57,744 nucleotides of DNA from Burkholderiales bacterium (GCA_035518095.1 DATIXX010000076.1:1-57744); one strand, 5' to 3'. Shown: positions 1 through 7,987, numbered from the stretch's first letter. Notes: generated from the sequence alone by a model not told the origin. Numbers and translations: made by a program.

Positions 1-161
1 GCGTGATGTACACCGACAAGCACCGCCGCTATGAGCGCGGCGAAGACCAAAGGAAGAAGAATCCAGCCCAGCGGCTGCGCCCAAACCGCTACGAGCGCGA
101 CGCAGGCCGCGACCGGTATGACAAGACTCCAAGCTGGTACAGCGAGAAATTTGCGGAACAC
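1..161 (-). CDS. Membrane protein, N-terminal part; probable Ca2+/H+ antiporter (ChaA type)
   Basis: This is an incomplete gene: its start lies in the window and the rest runs off the left edge. Reading starts at a GTG at 161-159, preceded by a GAGGGAG ribosome binding site 8 bases upstream; the frame closes at a TGA shortly before that. The 53 visible residues form two hydrophobic helices separated by a short WAQPLGW turn and end in VGVHHA. That pattern matches the start of ChaA-type cation/proton antiporters, where two helices are followed by a V-x-H-A motif. The family call is an inference from a short fragment; any multi-pass membrane protein is possible. Confidence 0.5.
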   Translation of the reverse strand, partial: MFRKFLAVPAWSLVIPVAACVALVAVWAQPLGWILLPLVFAALIAAVLVGVHH

Positions 162-481
162 CGCAAGCGCTCCCTCATCGTTACGCCCAACAGTTATTCA
201 CCAGACAGGCCAATCAGGACTTTATCAATAATAGGGAAAATTTGGATCAGAGGCGAATTAATTCGCGATGCCAATCTATCCAGAATTACCACGCGATGAA
301 AAACACCGCTTCAATTAATCGGCGGTCATAGGTCCGAGCCCGAATCGCCGATCCACGACTGAAAGTCCGCAATATACACGCAAAGCAGACGTTTAACGTT
401 TAACGTGGACGGACTCAACGCCGCGGTAGACTTTTACCCGAAGCACCGACGTACCCCGCCGTAACGTGCCTCTTTGACAGA
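162..481. other. Gene-free stretch holding a degenerate repeat copy
   Basis: I see no convincing coding sequence here. The small plus-strand frames are antisense to the antiporter start or have no ribosome binding site. About half the stretch is one copy of the dispersed repeat described separately (250-410). Confidence 0.5.
250..410 (+). repeat. Dispersed repeat family, copy 1
   Basis: The copy contains the family core (CACGCGATG, AACACCGCTTCAATTAATC) and, about 90 bases further on, the tail AAGCAGACGTTTAACG. It aligns over most of its length with the copy at 10391-10525, and its second half (CCCGAATCGC...CCAC...CT) also aligns with the copy at 9630-9737. It is clearly degenerate, so the borders are approximate. 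Confidence 0.55.
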
Positions 482-952
482 TCATGACCTCAATGTTGCC
501 ACAAGGCGCTTTGGATTGCGCAGAAGTTCCAGCGCATCGAGGATGTTATTGCTGACGATATCGGCGCTCGCGAGCGCTTCTGCTGCGCCACCCTCACGTT
601 GGATGAGCGCGATGCCAAGTGCCGCAGCGCTCAGCATCTTGCGGTCGTTACGGCCATTGCCGATGGCGACGACCGAATTAGCTCCCAGCTCCGACACAAA
701 CCGGAGCTTGGCCTCGGCCTGCAATTCAACCGGTGTGATGGTGAGGTTGATGGGTAGTTCAGCGAGTTGTGCCTTAGCAAGCCCGAAAGTATCGGCGGTA
801 ATAACATGAATACAAATGCTGGGTGCAAGGCTAACGAGTGCCTCCGCAACGCCACGCAACAGTTTGCCATCGAGCGCTAGCGTGCCGTTGTAGTCCGAGA
901 CGAGGTGGGACAGGTTGAGCTTGCGGAAGCCGGGAACCTCGATTGAGATCAT
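482..952 (-). CDS. Soluble HAD-family hydrolase, P-type-ATPase-like phosphatase domain
   Basis: The 156-residue protein is a small cytoplasmic HAD fold lacking membrane segments. Motif I is DYNGT at residues 20-24, the variant found in the stand-alone P-type-ATPase-like phosphatases (COG4087) in place of DxDGT. Threonine follows at ITADT (51-55), and the metal-binding motif is GNGRND (98-103). The family probably dephosphorylates small substrates, but its physiological substrate is not known. Its length fits the family. There is no clear ribosome binding site before the ATG, and no neighbour suggests a pathway. Confidence 0.8.
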   Translation of the reverse strand: MISIEVPGFRKLNLSHLVSDYNGTLALDGKLLRGVAEALVSLAPSICIHVITADTFGLAKAQLAELPINLTITPVELQAEAKLRFVSELGANSVVAIGNGRNDRKMLSAAALGIALIQREGGAAEALASADIVSNNILDALELLRNPKRLVATLRS

Positions 953-1106
953 GAGATAGAGATGTAGGACCTATGCTTCAGGAATATTCTCGGCCTGTTG
1001 AACCACGTTCGCAATGCCGTCTTGTGGAAAATCATGAGATATGACGGGCTTTGATGAGTATTAGTAATCAGCCGCCAACCGCCCGTTTGCGGATGGTTGC
1101 TTTACA

Positions 1107-1144
1107 AGTCAAAGCGGTCATTTCCGCTGCCTCTTTATTTGACT
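1107..1144 (+). promoter_or_regulatory. Nested inverted repeat, possible leader structure
   Basis: AGTCAAA (1107-1113) pairs with TTTGACT (1138-1144), and inside it GCGG (1114-1117) pairs with CCGC (1124-1127). A second hairpin, CAACCGCCCG/CGGATGGTTG with a TTTG loop, lies just upstream at 1076-1099. Neither is followed by a T-run, so they are not ordinary terminators. Whether they lie in a transcript is not known. Confidence 0.25.
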
Positions 1145-1234
1145 CATTGCTTTGAGCACGGGTCGAAATGGCATCCAACTACGCAAATAGGCAAGGATTC
1201 AGTGTCCGCGTAGGCGTAAAATCTTTTCTTTAAT

Positions 1235-1248
1235 GTATCCTAGGATAC
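1235..1248. promoter_or_regulatory. Perfect palindrome, possible operator of the transporter gene
   Basis: GTATCCTAGGATAC is an exact 14-bp inverted repeat 18 bases before the ATG of the transporter gene, where a repressor could block transcription. It does not resemble the ModE consensus, so the regulator is unknown. Confidence 0.35.
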
Positions 1249-1266
1249 CGTATTACTCGAACGGGG

Positions 1267-2454
1267 ATGTTGAGAAAGATCGTGTCGAATAGTAATTACG
1301 CGCATAAGGTACAAACGTCAGCAGTCTCGAACCATTTCGGTCGGATGGAGTGGGCAGGAGCGTTCGGCGATCTGGGCACACTCATACCATTCGTCGTTGC
1401 ATATATTGGCCTCCTGAAAATGGACCCTTACGGGATCCTGCTCGCGTTCGGGGTGGCGAAAATCGTTTCGGGTCTCTACTACAAAACGCCCTTTCCTATT
1501 CAGCCGATGAAAGCTATCGGCGCAGTCGCAACGACCCAAGCGGCACAAACCCTCACTATCACCCCCAACGCTGTATACGGGGCGGGGATAGTCACCGGAA
1601 TTATTTGGCTATTGTTGGGCGTGTCCGGTACGGCAAAGAAGGTGGCTGATCTGGTAAGTCGCCCCGTCGCCGTCGGGATCGTTATGGGCCTCGGCTTGAG
1701 TTTCATGCTCGAGGGCATCAAGATGATGTCGCATGGTTGGCTGCTCGGTGGGGCCGCGTTATTCGGCACAATGCTGCTACTGACTAACCGCGCTGTGCCT
1801 GTAATGTTCCTGCTACTTATCGTCGGCGCGTTCTCCGCAGTAGTTCAAAACCCCGCGCTATTGAACGAGCTTGAAAAAATAGGCATCGATTTCAGAACGC
1901 CGTCATTCGCTCTTAGCGGGATGACGTGGAAAGAATTTGTAATTGGGACCGTGTTCTTAGCATTGCCTCAAGTCCCGCTCACGCTCGGAAATGCAATCCT
2001 GGCGGTAACCGAGGAAAACAACCGCTTATTTCCAAACCGGAAGGTGACGGAGAAGACCGTTGCGATTTCAACCGGCATCATGAACCTGCTCGGCCCAATC
2101 ATTGGGTCAGTGCCGATGTGTCATGGCGCGGGAGGTATGGCGGGGCATGTGCGATTCGGAGCTAGGACAGGCGGCGCGTTGATCATAATGGGCGTTCTTA
2201 TCCTGGTCATCGCTCTGTTCTTCAGCAGTTCCGTTGAGACAATTTTTAAAATTTTCCCGGCACCGATTCTTGGGGTAATCTTGTTCCTGACGGGCGCTCA
2301 GCTCGCACTCGGCTCATGTGACTTCGGAAAAACAAAGAACGATCGTTTTGTGAGCCTAATCACGGCGGCATGCGCAATGTGGAATATCGGTTTGGCGTTC
2401 GTCCTCGGGATACTGACATACCACTTTCTGAAGCGCGGGTGGATAAGGCTGTAG
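1267..2454 (+). CDS. MOT1-type molybdate/sulfate transporter
   Basis: The 395-residue protein has about ten hydrophobic segments and both signature motifs of the MOT1 family: GDLGTLIPF at residues 34-42 followed by FPIQPMKAIGA at 76-86, and PMCHGAGGMAGHVRFGARTGG near residues 280-300. MOT1 proteins take up molybdate with high affinity; some bacterial members are labelled sulfate transporters, so the substrate is uncertain. Molybdate fits this window, because the formate dehydrogenase 19 kb away needs molybdenum or tungsten. The gene stands alone, with a palindrome just upstream that may be its operator. Length is typical of bacterial members. Confidence 0.85.
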   Translation: MLRKIVSNSNYAHKVQTSAVSNHFGRMEWAGAFGDLGTLIPFVVAYIGLLKMDPYGILLAFGVAKIVSGLYYKTPFPIQPMKAIGAVATTQAAQTLTITPNAVYGAGIVTGIIWLLLGVSGTAKKVADLVSRPVAVGIVMGLGLSFMLEGIKMMSHGWLLGGAALFGTMLLLTNRAVPVMFLLLIVGAFSAVVQNPALLNELEKIGIDFRTPSFALSGMTWKEFVIGTVFLALPQVPLTLGNAILAVTEENNRLFPNRKVTEKTVAISTGIMNLLGPIIGSVPMCHGAGGMAGHVRFGARTGGALIIMGVLILVIALFFSSSVETIFKIFPAPILGVILFLTGAQLALGSCDFGKTKNDRFVSLITAACAMWNIGLAFVLGILTYHFLKRGWIRL

Positions 2455-2560
2455 GGCTACAACCTAATGGCCGGTTTTGCCGGGAGCTACAAGTTCAAGT
2501 TGATACAAAGCGAGCGCGTCACGTCACTCCCCCAATGGAACGGATTGTTGGGCCCGCTGG

Positions 2561-3052
2561 TCATTCGGATGTTGCATCCGCGCCGTGCTCTGACAACTGC
2601 GCGCCAAACCACCTGTGAATTGCGGTAAGCAAATGAAGGTCCGTTGTTTTAAACGTGATTTCTGCGCCGGTGGGTAATGCCGAATACGAAATTTTTATTT
2701 TTGCGGCACCGGCTTCTAATTCCTTTAACCCCGGCATATCCGCGCCGTGCAGTGATGCCGGATCGGAATAGTTGCCACGTTGAAACGCTTCTGCTTCATG
2801 CTGAAGGTGCCGCTGAATCAGCGCCACCTGATCCGTTGCCGCCGGGTCTTTGACGATAACTCGCTCTACGCCGCCAAAGTCCGTCATTCGGAAGATGTGG
2901 GTTGTCTTGGTGAGGTCAAAGGGCATAACGCTTTGACCCATTCGGTGAATGTGCTCTTGCTTGGTCTGGGCCACGGCGATCGTGCAGCCGAAAACCAGAA
3001 AAAGCGCGATAAATCGACTGTAATCCTGAATCTGCCGCGGATGTTTAGTCAT
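2561..3052 (-). CDS. Secreted conserved protein of unknown function
   Basis: I chose the ATG at 3052-3050 because a GAGG site lies 6 bases upstream; the frame stays open 31 codons further, but that extension looks non-coding. The 163-residue product starts with a basic stretch and a hydrophobic segment ending in VAQT, a likely signal peptide, so the mature protein should be periplasmic. The C-terminal half has the conserved-looking segment LHLLTAIHRWFGAQLSEHGAD. From memory, similar proteins are sometimes labelled aspartate carbamoyltransferase, but no such domain fits in this length and I would not carry that name over. Confidence 0.7.
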   Translation of the reverse strand: MTKHPRQIQDYSRFIALFLVFGCTIAVAQTKQEHIHRMGQSVMPFDLTKTTHIFRMTDFGGVERVIVKDPAATDQVALIQRHLQHEAEAFQRGNYSDPASLHGADMPGLKELEAGAAKIKISYSALPTGAEITFKTTDLHLLTAIHRWFGAQLSEHGADATSE

Positions 3053-3618
3053 TGTGTACCTCGTTGGTCCGCGGGCGCGAAGGTCCAAAGGTAATAAAGC
3101 CGAAATCAACGCCGGGATATGAATCAGTAATACTGACGGCAGCAATCATAGCCTAATGACACGAAATGTGAGTACTTCGTCGTTTTTGCGTGCTTACTTA
3201 TAAGAACTTCGAAATATATCGGCGTCAACCTTAGCCCTACCTCGCTTAGAAGACCCCGGAGGAAGAGCGAGAGCGAAGGGGCAAAAATTCGGCATTCGGT
3301 GAATGGATGGTTTTGGTCGTCAGGCGTCATGAAACTCAAGCACAGCAAGGGATTACAGCGGAAATAATTCGCTACGCCGGTCTATCCCGAATCCCCGCGC
3401 GACTGAAAGCACCAGTCCAGATAATTCGATCCAAGCTTGGGCGCGGCCGTTGCCCCACAGTTGTTAAATCATTCGACGCCGGCCTCGATGTTTGCTATTG
3501 TATTAACTGGAGTTATTTTCATGTCCTCAACTTGGAGCGTTTTAATTGGACAAGGGGCTTTATGTTTGTAATCTAAGCCATATTCTAGTCGGCATCCACC
3601 GCACTCAGGTGTAACGCT
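3053..3618. other. Gene-free stretch with one repeat copy
   Basis: No gene is supported here. A plus-strand frame at 3307-3576 is open, but its first half is the dispersed repeat (3324-3434) and the rest has no recognisable content. The minus-strand frame at 3124-3348 contains LCLSFMTP, which recurs in the repeat copy at 8274-8384, showing that DNA rather than protein is conserved. Confidence 0.5.
3324..3434 (+). repeat. Dispersed repeat family, copy 2 (long 5' part)
   Basis: It begins GCGTCATGAAACTCAAG and matches the copy at 8274-8384 base for base over most of about 110 positions, including GGGATTAC, ATCC/CCGAATCC and the GACTGAAAGCACC core. It is the best pair in the family after the 4245/10391 pair. 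Confidence 0.7.
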
Positions 3619-3804
3619 TTGGCAAAATTAAACTACCATTTTGAGAAGCGCCAGAGAGATCTCGCGAAGAAAAGGAAGCAGGAAGAAAAACGGCAGCGCA
3701 AGCTTGCTCGTAAGATTCCAGTGAGCGAAGCCGGTCAGGAACATTCCGCGGACCAATCTGAATCGACAGAACCCGATGCTGTTGGTGAGACGACGGAAAC
3801 CTGA
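3619..3804 (+). CDS. Small lysine/arginine-rich conserved protein
   Basis: The 61-residue protein starts at a TTG, 7 bases after a CAGGTG site. The first half is extremely basic, with repeated K/R-Q-R-K units (KRQRDLAKKRKQEEKRQRK), and probably forms a charged helix. The second half is acidic, with many E, S and T. The opening KLNYHFEKRQ is typical of a small proteobacterial protein family of unknown function. RNA or ribosome association is possible from the charge pattern but is only inference. Confidence 0.65.
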   Translation: MAKLNYHFEKRQRDLAKKRKQEEKRQRKLARKIPVSEAGQEHSADQSESTEPDAVGETTET

Positions 3805-3980
3805 CCTAAACACTTCCAGGGAAAACCTGGGCACCAGGTGAGCATTGGTGATGAATTTGAATTTTGCGCGGGCAAGGTTTGGATGACTCTTAGCAATACC
3901 TCGCGCAGATCGCCCTTCTTCCCGGCATTGGGAGAGAGCGAAGCAAGCGAAGAACTTTAACGGGGCATAAAGACTACACC

Positions 3981-4235
3981 ATGGAAAATTTGATGGAGCG
4001 AGACGTGCACATCGAATGCAGTAACACAAAAAAAGGCGAGTTGGTATGCGATGTAGAAACGCGGGGCGAACTCGGGATGCTGCGCTACCGGCATATCTTT
4101 CCCAAAGGGACTAGCGAAGCCCAGGCCAGGGACCAGATCCGCCAAGGGCTTAAGAGTCGGGGTGAGGCGATCGCGCATCCGGGACAAGGCCGCGCGGGTA
4201 GGCCCAAGAAACAAAACGCGAATGAAGTGAGTTGA
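3981..4235 (+). CDS. Small hypothetical protein
   Basis: The 84-residue frame has normal protein composition, with two cysteines in the first 25 residues (C13 and C23) and a basic glycine-rich end (GQGRAGRPKKQ). I do not recognise a family. There is no strong ribosome binding site before the ATG at 3981; the ATG four codons later is an alternative. A longer minus-strand frame (3957-4475) overlaps it and looks less protein-like. Its stop lies just before a repeat copy. Confidence 0.45.
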   Translation: MENLMERDVHIECSNTKKGELVCDVETRGELGMLRYRHIFPKGTSEAQARDQIRQGLKSRGEAIAHPGQGRAGRPKKQNANEVS

Positions 4236-4244
4236 CCGGCGCTT

Positions 4245-4328
4245 CTGGACGGAAAGCACTGCTGCAAATACTCCGCAGGTCGTAAATTTGATTCTCACTC
4301 GGGCGCCGGTACTCGACGCCGTTATCGA
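4245..4328 (+). repeat. Dispersed repeat family, copy 3
   Basis: The sequence from GGACGGAAAGCACTGCT through CTCCGCAGGTCGTA to ACGCCGTTATCG aligns closely with 10415-10494, with conserved TCCGCAGG, CTCGGG and CGCCG blocks. It lies between a small hypothetical gene and the COG4705 membrane gene. Confidence 0.7.
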
Positions 4329-4473
4329 AGCAATGCCGGTTGTCAAATCCTTCTCTGCCGCAGCTATACTGATTACGCCTTGAAAATCCTGCTTTACGGA
4401 CTTAGCAGACCGCTTTGAACTTTCGTTGGCGTGTTGCGTCTCAATGATAATTGCGCCAAGGGACTGCTCCGCC

Positions 4474-5247
4474 ATGTTGGGCGAACAAGCCGGTAACCCG
4501 GATCACCTGAACAAAGTTGCTCAAGTCACTCTGGTATTCTGGATCATCAAGATCGCGGCCACGACGCTCGGCGAAACGGGCGGAGATGCCCTTTCCATGA
4601 CGGAGCATTTGGGCTACGCGGTGAGCAGCATCATCTTCTTGGCATTTTTCATCATCAGCGTCACGGCCCAGATTCGCGCAAAATCCTTTCAGCCGTTTTT
4701 GTATTGGTCTGTCATCGTGGCAACTACCACGGCCGGCACGACCATCGCAGACTTTGCTGACCGCTCTCTTGGAATAGGTTACGTGGGCGGCTCGCTCATC
4801 CTCTTTACCACCTTGATGCTCGTTCTCGGGCTGTGGCGGTTCACATTAGGGTCTGTGTCTGTCAATTACATCACATCGCCCAAAGTCGAGATGTTTTACT
4901 GGACCACGATTCTCTTGTCAAACACTCTCGGGACGGCTCTTGGCGATTTTTTGGCCGACAGTTCGGGACTGGGGTACGAACGCGGCGCGTTGGTCTTTGC
5001 AGGCGCGATAGTTTTTGTGGCGGCCGCTTATTTCTTTAGCAGAATTTCGCGCACGATGTTGTTCTGGGTGGCGTTCATCCTGACCAGACCGCTTGGCGCA
5101 ACGGTTGGCGACTTTTTGACTAAGGCTCATGCGAACGGCGGACTGCACCTGAGCCGCATTGATTCTTCCTTTATTATTATGCTTTTCATCGTCGCTTGTA
5201 TTCCTCTCACGGCACAGAAGGCTGGCAGTTATGTGAGGCGGCGTTAG
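4474..5247 (+). CDS. COG4705-type membrane protein with four internal repeats
   Basis: The 257-residue protein is an integral membrane protein with about eight helices. It is built of four repeats, each carrying a variant of T-x-x-G-x-x-x-x-D: TTLGETGGD, TTAGTTIAD, NTLGTALGD and RPLGATVGD, mostly followed by a leucine-rich turn ending in GY. This matches the uncharacterised COG4705 family. The repeated acidic residue inside a membrane segment suggests ion or metal transport, but no substrate is known. I chose the ATG at 4474 since the family begins shortly before the first helix; ATGs at 4426 and 4444 are in frame. No operon partner is visible. Confidence 0.75.
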   Translation: MLGEQAGNPDHLNKVAQVTLVFWIIKIAATTLGETGGDALSMTEHLGYAVSSIIFLAFFIISVTAQIRAKSFQPFLYWSVIVATTTAGTTIADFADRSLGIGYVGGSLILFTTLMLVLGLWRFTLGSVSVNYITSPKVEMFYWTTILLSNTLGTALGDFLADSSGLGYERGALVFAGAIVFVAAAYFFSRISRTMLFWVAFILTRPLGATVGDFLTKAHANGGLHLSRIDSSFIIMLFIVACIPLTAQKAGSYVRRR

Positions 5248-5287
5248 GCGTCATCAACGACAAGCGGCTTTAGCGACTTTATTTCCG

Positions 5288-5376
5288 ATACCTATCCTCA
5301 AGCCGCACGCGACGGGGAGCGCCGCTTCAAATAATCCGCAGTCGCTGGGCTTGAACCCCGTTCGGCGAGCTATCGC
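5288..5376 (+). repeat. Dispersed repeat family, copy 4
   Basis: The copy shows CACGCGACGGGGAGCGCCGC, then TTCAAATAATCCGCAG, then a GAACCCCGTTCGGCGAGCTATCGC end. It matches the core and tail of copies 3 and 8 and lies in the spacer before the methyltransferase promoter. Confidence 0.65.
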
Positions 5377-5452
5377 TTGACGCTGGTTTTCGACTCAAAA
5401 CAGAAGTTCCGCTAGCGTATTCCTGTGGCTACGAGTCACGAATAGCGCTGCC

Positions 5453-5481
5453 TTGACATTATTTACCTGGCAGCCTAGAGT
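5453..5481 (+). promoter_or_regulatory. Sigma70-type promoter of the methyltransferase gene
   Basis: A perfect TTGACA (-35) at 5453-5458 is followed after exactly 17 bases by TAGAGT (-10, four of six consensus bases) at 5476-5481. Transcription would begin near 5488, 46 bases before the chosen ATG. This also argues against starting the gene further upstream. Confidence 0.55.
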
Positions 5482-5533
5482 CCGGTCGCGGGTTTCACCT
5501 CCCATCCGCCAACGCGCGTTCAAGGCGACCCCC

Positions 5534-6337
5534 ATGACTAATTACACTGAGCTCAAGAAGAAGCAACGCGCGGCGTGGGCACTGGGCGAGTACGACCGTA
5601 TTGCGGACGGCCTCACCATTTCTACGGACCAGACGTTGCGCGTCGCTAAGCTTCGACCCGGTGAGCGCGTGCTGGATGTCGCGACTGGCACGGGCATCAC
5701 AGCACTCGCGGCACGTGGCCGGGGCGCCCGGGTGAGCGGCGTGGACTTCGTGCCGGAGCTTCTCGCCGTGGCACGGGAAAAGGCGGAAGCTGAAGGTTTT
5801 AATGACATCGATTTCCGGGAGGGAGACGCGGAGGCGCTTCCGTTCGGAGACGCAAGCTTCGACGTCGTTCTTTCCACCTGTGGCCACATGTTTGCTCCCG
5901 ACCAGCCCAAAGTCGCCGCCGAACTTGCGCGCGTCACGCGCCCCGGAGGTCGAGTTGTGTTCCTCGCGTGGACGCCGGAAGGTGGGCTCGGTGGCTGGTT
6001 TCGCGTCATGAACAAGCACGTCCCGCCGCCCGGCGGGGCGCCGAGTCCCTTCAATTGGGGCGAGCCCGACAAGGTGCGCCAACTCCTCAGGAGTGCGTTC
6101 CGGGACCTAGCGTTTACTCGCGGGGACTGTCCTCAATTCGGCGCTTCGCCCGAGGAAATTTGGGAGTTATTCTCGACCCGCTACGGACCTACCGTCCGTG
6201 TTGTCGTGAGCCTGCAGGGCGAGGCGCTTACGGCGCTGCGCCGCGAGCTGCTTGCTTACCTCGACGGTTACCGCGCAGCGGATGGTAAGGTGCGTTGGGG
6301 CCGGGAGTACCTGATTACGCGTGCCATTCGAGCGTGA
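5534..6337 (+). CDS. Class I SAM-dependent methyltransferase
   Basis: The 267-residue protein has a Rossmann methyltransferase core. Motif I is LDVATGTG (residues 47-54), the ribose-binding acid follows in GVDF, and EGDAEALPF then SFDVVLST form motifs II and III. It resembles UbiE-like small-molecule methyltransferases, but the substrate cannot be told from sequence. The ATG at 5534 was chosen because a promoter occupies the upstream part of the frame. It is high in G+C and stands alone between two repeat copies, so horizontal acquisition is possible. Confidence 0.85.
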   Translation: MTNYTELKKKQRAAWALGEYDRIADGLTISTDQTLRVAKLRPGERVLDVATGTGITALAARGRGARVSGVDFVPELLAVAREKAEAEGFNDIDFREGDAEALPFGDASFDVVLSTCGHMFAPDQPKVAAELARVTRPGGRVVFLAWTPEGGLGGWFRVMNKHVPPPGGAPSPFNWGEPDKVRQLLRSAFRDLAFTRGDCPQFGASPEEIWELFSTRYGPTVRVVVSLQGEALTALRRELLAYLDGYRAADGKVRWGREYLITRAIRA

Positions 6338-6364
6338 ACCGCCTCGATGGATTCGCTTGAGCCC

Positions 6365-6425
6365 AGATTCCCTCAAGCGATGGAAAGCACCGCTCCAAGC
6401 AATCTGCAAGCCCCGGCTTCATGCT
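6365..6425 (+). repeat. Dispersed repeat family, copy 5 (short)
   Basis: AGATTCCCTCAAGCGATGG, then AAAGCACCGCTCCAAGCAATC and TGCAAGCCCCGGCTTCATGCTC follow the family core closely. The 5' and 3' parts present in longer copies are missing or too diverged to see. Confidence 0.65.
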
Positions 6426-6507
6426 CTGATTGAGGAGCCGTCACTCAACGTCAATTATCGGGCAGCATCTGCGTTTCGCGCAGTGTTTTGCCTTTGTATG
6501 TTTCATC

Positions 6508-6825
6508 TCAATCGCAGTCCGGATCGTCTTTGTGTTGCTTGGCTTCCGCGGCACATTTCGCTTCCCGCTCGTGCCGTTCCCGGTCGAGTTCCGCTGCGGT
6601 GTCACCCAGGCGATGCTCTTCGATGACCTGGTCGCTGATTGGGTCCTCGCCCTGATTGCCGGCTTTGCCACCGACCGATTGGGGTCCACCAACCCTAACA
6701 TTGCTTTCACCAGGAATGGATCCCGCTTGGCTATTCGCGTTACCCGTACTGGGGTAACTATATTTCCCTGCACTTGCTAATACTGAGACGGCAAGCAGTA
6801 AAGCCGCTAAGTACAGTTTTGACAT
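6508..6825 (-). CDS. Small secreted hypothetical protein
   Basis: The 105-residue product has a clear signal peptide (basic start, then YLAALLLAVSVLAS, cleavage near ASA-G). The mature part is glycine/serine-rich at first, with NSQAGSIPGESNVRVGG, and highly charged at the end (DRERHEREAKCAAEAK). It has two cysteines near the C-terminus (C91 and C104), which could form a disulphide in the periplasm. No domain is recognised. Confidence 0.65.
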   Translation of the reverse strand: MSKLYLAALLLAVSVLASAGKYSYPSTGNANSQAGSIPGESNVRVGGPQSVGGKAGNQGEDPISDQVIEEHRLGDTAAELDRERHEREAKCAAEAKQHKDDPDCD

Positions 6826-7312
6826 GGCTTCATCCTTTCAATAGGAATTGAACTCTTCATCCCTATCCTGGTGATATATTTGTTCATGGAACCAGACCGC
6901 TGGGCGCTAAGAACGAGCGCGTCGCTTTTTTGCGAAAACAAACGGCTGGTTTCAATGCAAATCCTATTGTCCACCGCAAAGTTCAAAGTGATGTGAGATA
7001 ACGCACATGCCACTTGCCGCAGGGCGTCGTTTGGCAGATTCTGAAGTTCAATTACGCGGATTCGCTCAGGGGTTAGGGCTGCAACACGGCATCACCGACT
7101 TGATTTCGCGAATGCGGGAGATGTATATGATCTGATGACGTTCGACACAGGACGTGAAAGCTGAAGAAAAGCGGGCCACCGTTACAGATATCAGAACTTT
7201 GCGCAAAAGGGGCAGCAACTCGCACGGATATTATTCACGCGCCCGGCGCCCCGCCCAGATTTAGTGTATATGCCCATTGCAATTGTTCGGTGACTAAAGA
7301 AAGGAATTGATA
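6826..7312. other. Gene-poor stretch before the ceramidase-like gene
   Basis: Nothing certain is encoded here. A 42-codon frame at 7007-7135 is protein-like but unsupported and is listed separately. No repeat copy and no clear promoter are visible. Confidence 0.4.
7007..7135 (+). CDS. Possible very small protein or gene remnant
   Basis: This 42-residue frame runs from an ATG to a TGA, with a protein-like ending (GITDLISRMREMYMI). There is no strong ribosome binding site and no recognised homologue. It could be a remnant of a longer gene or chance; I list it only because the composition looks coding. Confidence 0.2.
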   Translation: MPLAAGRRLADSEVQLRGFAQGLGLQHGITDLISRMREMYMI

Positions 7313-7987
7313 GTGGCAGATCTTTACTGCGAACGACTAGGTCCGGGTTTGTGGGCAGAACCGCTCAATGCCGTGACGAACCTCGCGTTTCTTGTGGCGG
7401 CATGGGTTTGCTTGTCCATAGTCCGGCGTTCGCCCAACCGTTCGGGGGAAGTGACGATACTCATCGCACTCATCGCTGTTATTGGAATCGGCAGTGGGCT
7501 CTTCCATACCTTGGCTACGACTTGGGCGCGAGTACTCGACGTGGTTTCAATCTTGCTCTTTCAAACATGGTACATATGGGTTTACGCACGAAGTATCATC
7601 TTGATGAATTGGCGTTGGTCAGCGTTGCTCACGACCGGTTTCCTGGTCGCAACCCTGATCGGCAGGCAGTTCCCGGCAGTATTGAACGGGTCGCTCGCCT
7701 ATGCGCCAGCCTTGTTCGCTTTGGTTAGCCTGGGCATTTACCACTACTGGACCAAGAAGCGCGGGCCGAGAATGCTCCTGCTCGCGTCCGGCGTGTTCTT
7801 ACTCGCGCTCACTTTTCGGACCATCGATCAAGCTGTCTGCCCTTATCTGTGGATCGGGACGCACTTTCTCTGGCATCTCTTGGATGCGGCGGTTCTTTTT
7901 TTGGTTACCCTGGCCTTTGTTCTCAATCGAGGAAGCCCCAGCGGCGACTCTCTAATCGACAACCACGCTGATGTCGCCCATGATTGA
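7313..7987 (+). CDS. Ceramidase-like membrane hydrolase (alkaline ceramidase / CREST family)
   Basis: The 224-residue protein has seven predicted helices and the CREST-type metal site: S61-x3-H65 in SGLFH, D76 in ARVLDVV, and H184-x3-H188 in THFLWH. This is the Ser/Asp/three-His zinc arrangement of alkaline ceramidases. It probably hydrolyses an amide-linked lipid in the inner membrane, but the substrate in bacteria is not known. I start at the GTG (7313) because an AAAGGA site lies 7 bases before it; a TTG at 7307 would be too close to that site. It stands alone. Confidence 0.8.
   Translation: MADLYCERLGPGLWAEPLNAVTNLAFLVAAWVCLSIVRRSPNRSGEVTILIALIAVIGIGSGLFHTLATTWARVLDVVSILLFQTWYIWVYARSIILMNWRWSALLTTGFLVATLIGRQFPAVLNGSLAYAPALFALVSLGIYHYWTKKRGPRMLLLASGVFLLALTFRTIDQAVCPYLWIGTHFLWHLLDAAVLFLVTLAFVLNRGSPSGDSLIDNHADVAHD

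Larger units (their letters stand above)
953..1266. other. Intergenic region upstream of the molybdate/sulfate transporter gene
   Basis: This divergent spacer separates the HAD gene from the transporter gene. No gene is visible. It holds two potential stem-loops (1076-1099 and 1107-1144) and a perfect 14-bp palindrome (1235-1248), described separately. It does not match the dispersed repeat. Confidence 0.5.

Noticed and set aside
953..1266. Molybdenum cofactor riboswitch before the MOT1-type gene
   Set aside because: The visible stem-loops do not match the conserved Moco element I know, and they end well before the ATG.
3307..3576. Open frame of 89 codons on the plus strand
   Set aside because: Its first half is a dispersed repeat copy and the rest has no protein-like features or ribosome binding site.
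3957..4475. 172-codon minus-strand frame
   Set aside because: It overlaps the small plus-strand gene, a repeat copy and the COG4705 gene start, and its composition is not convincing.
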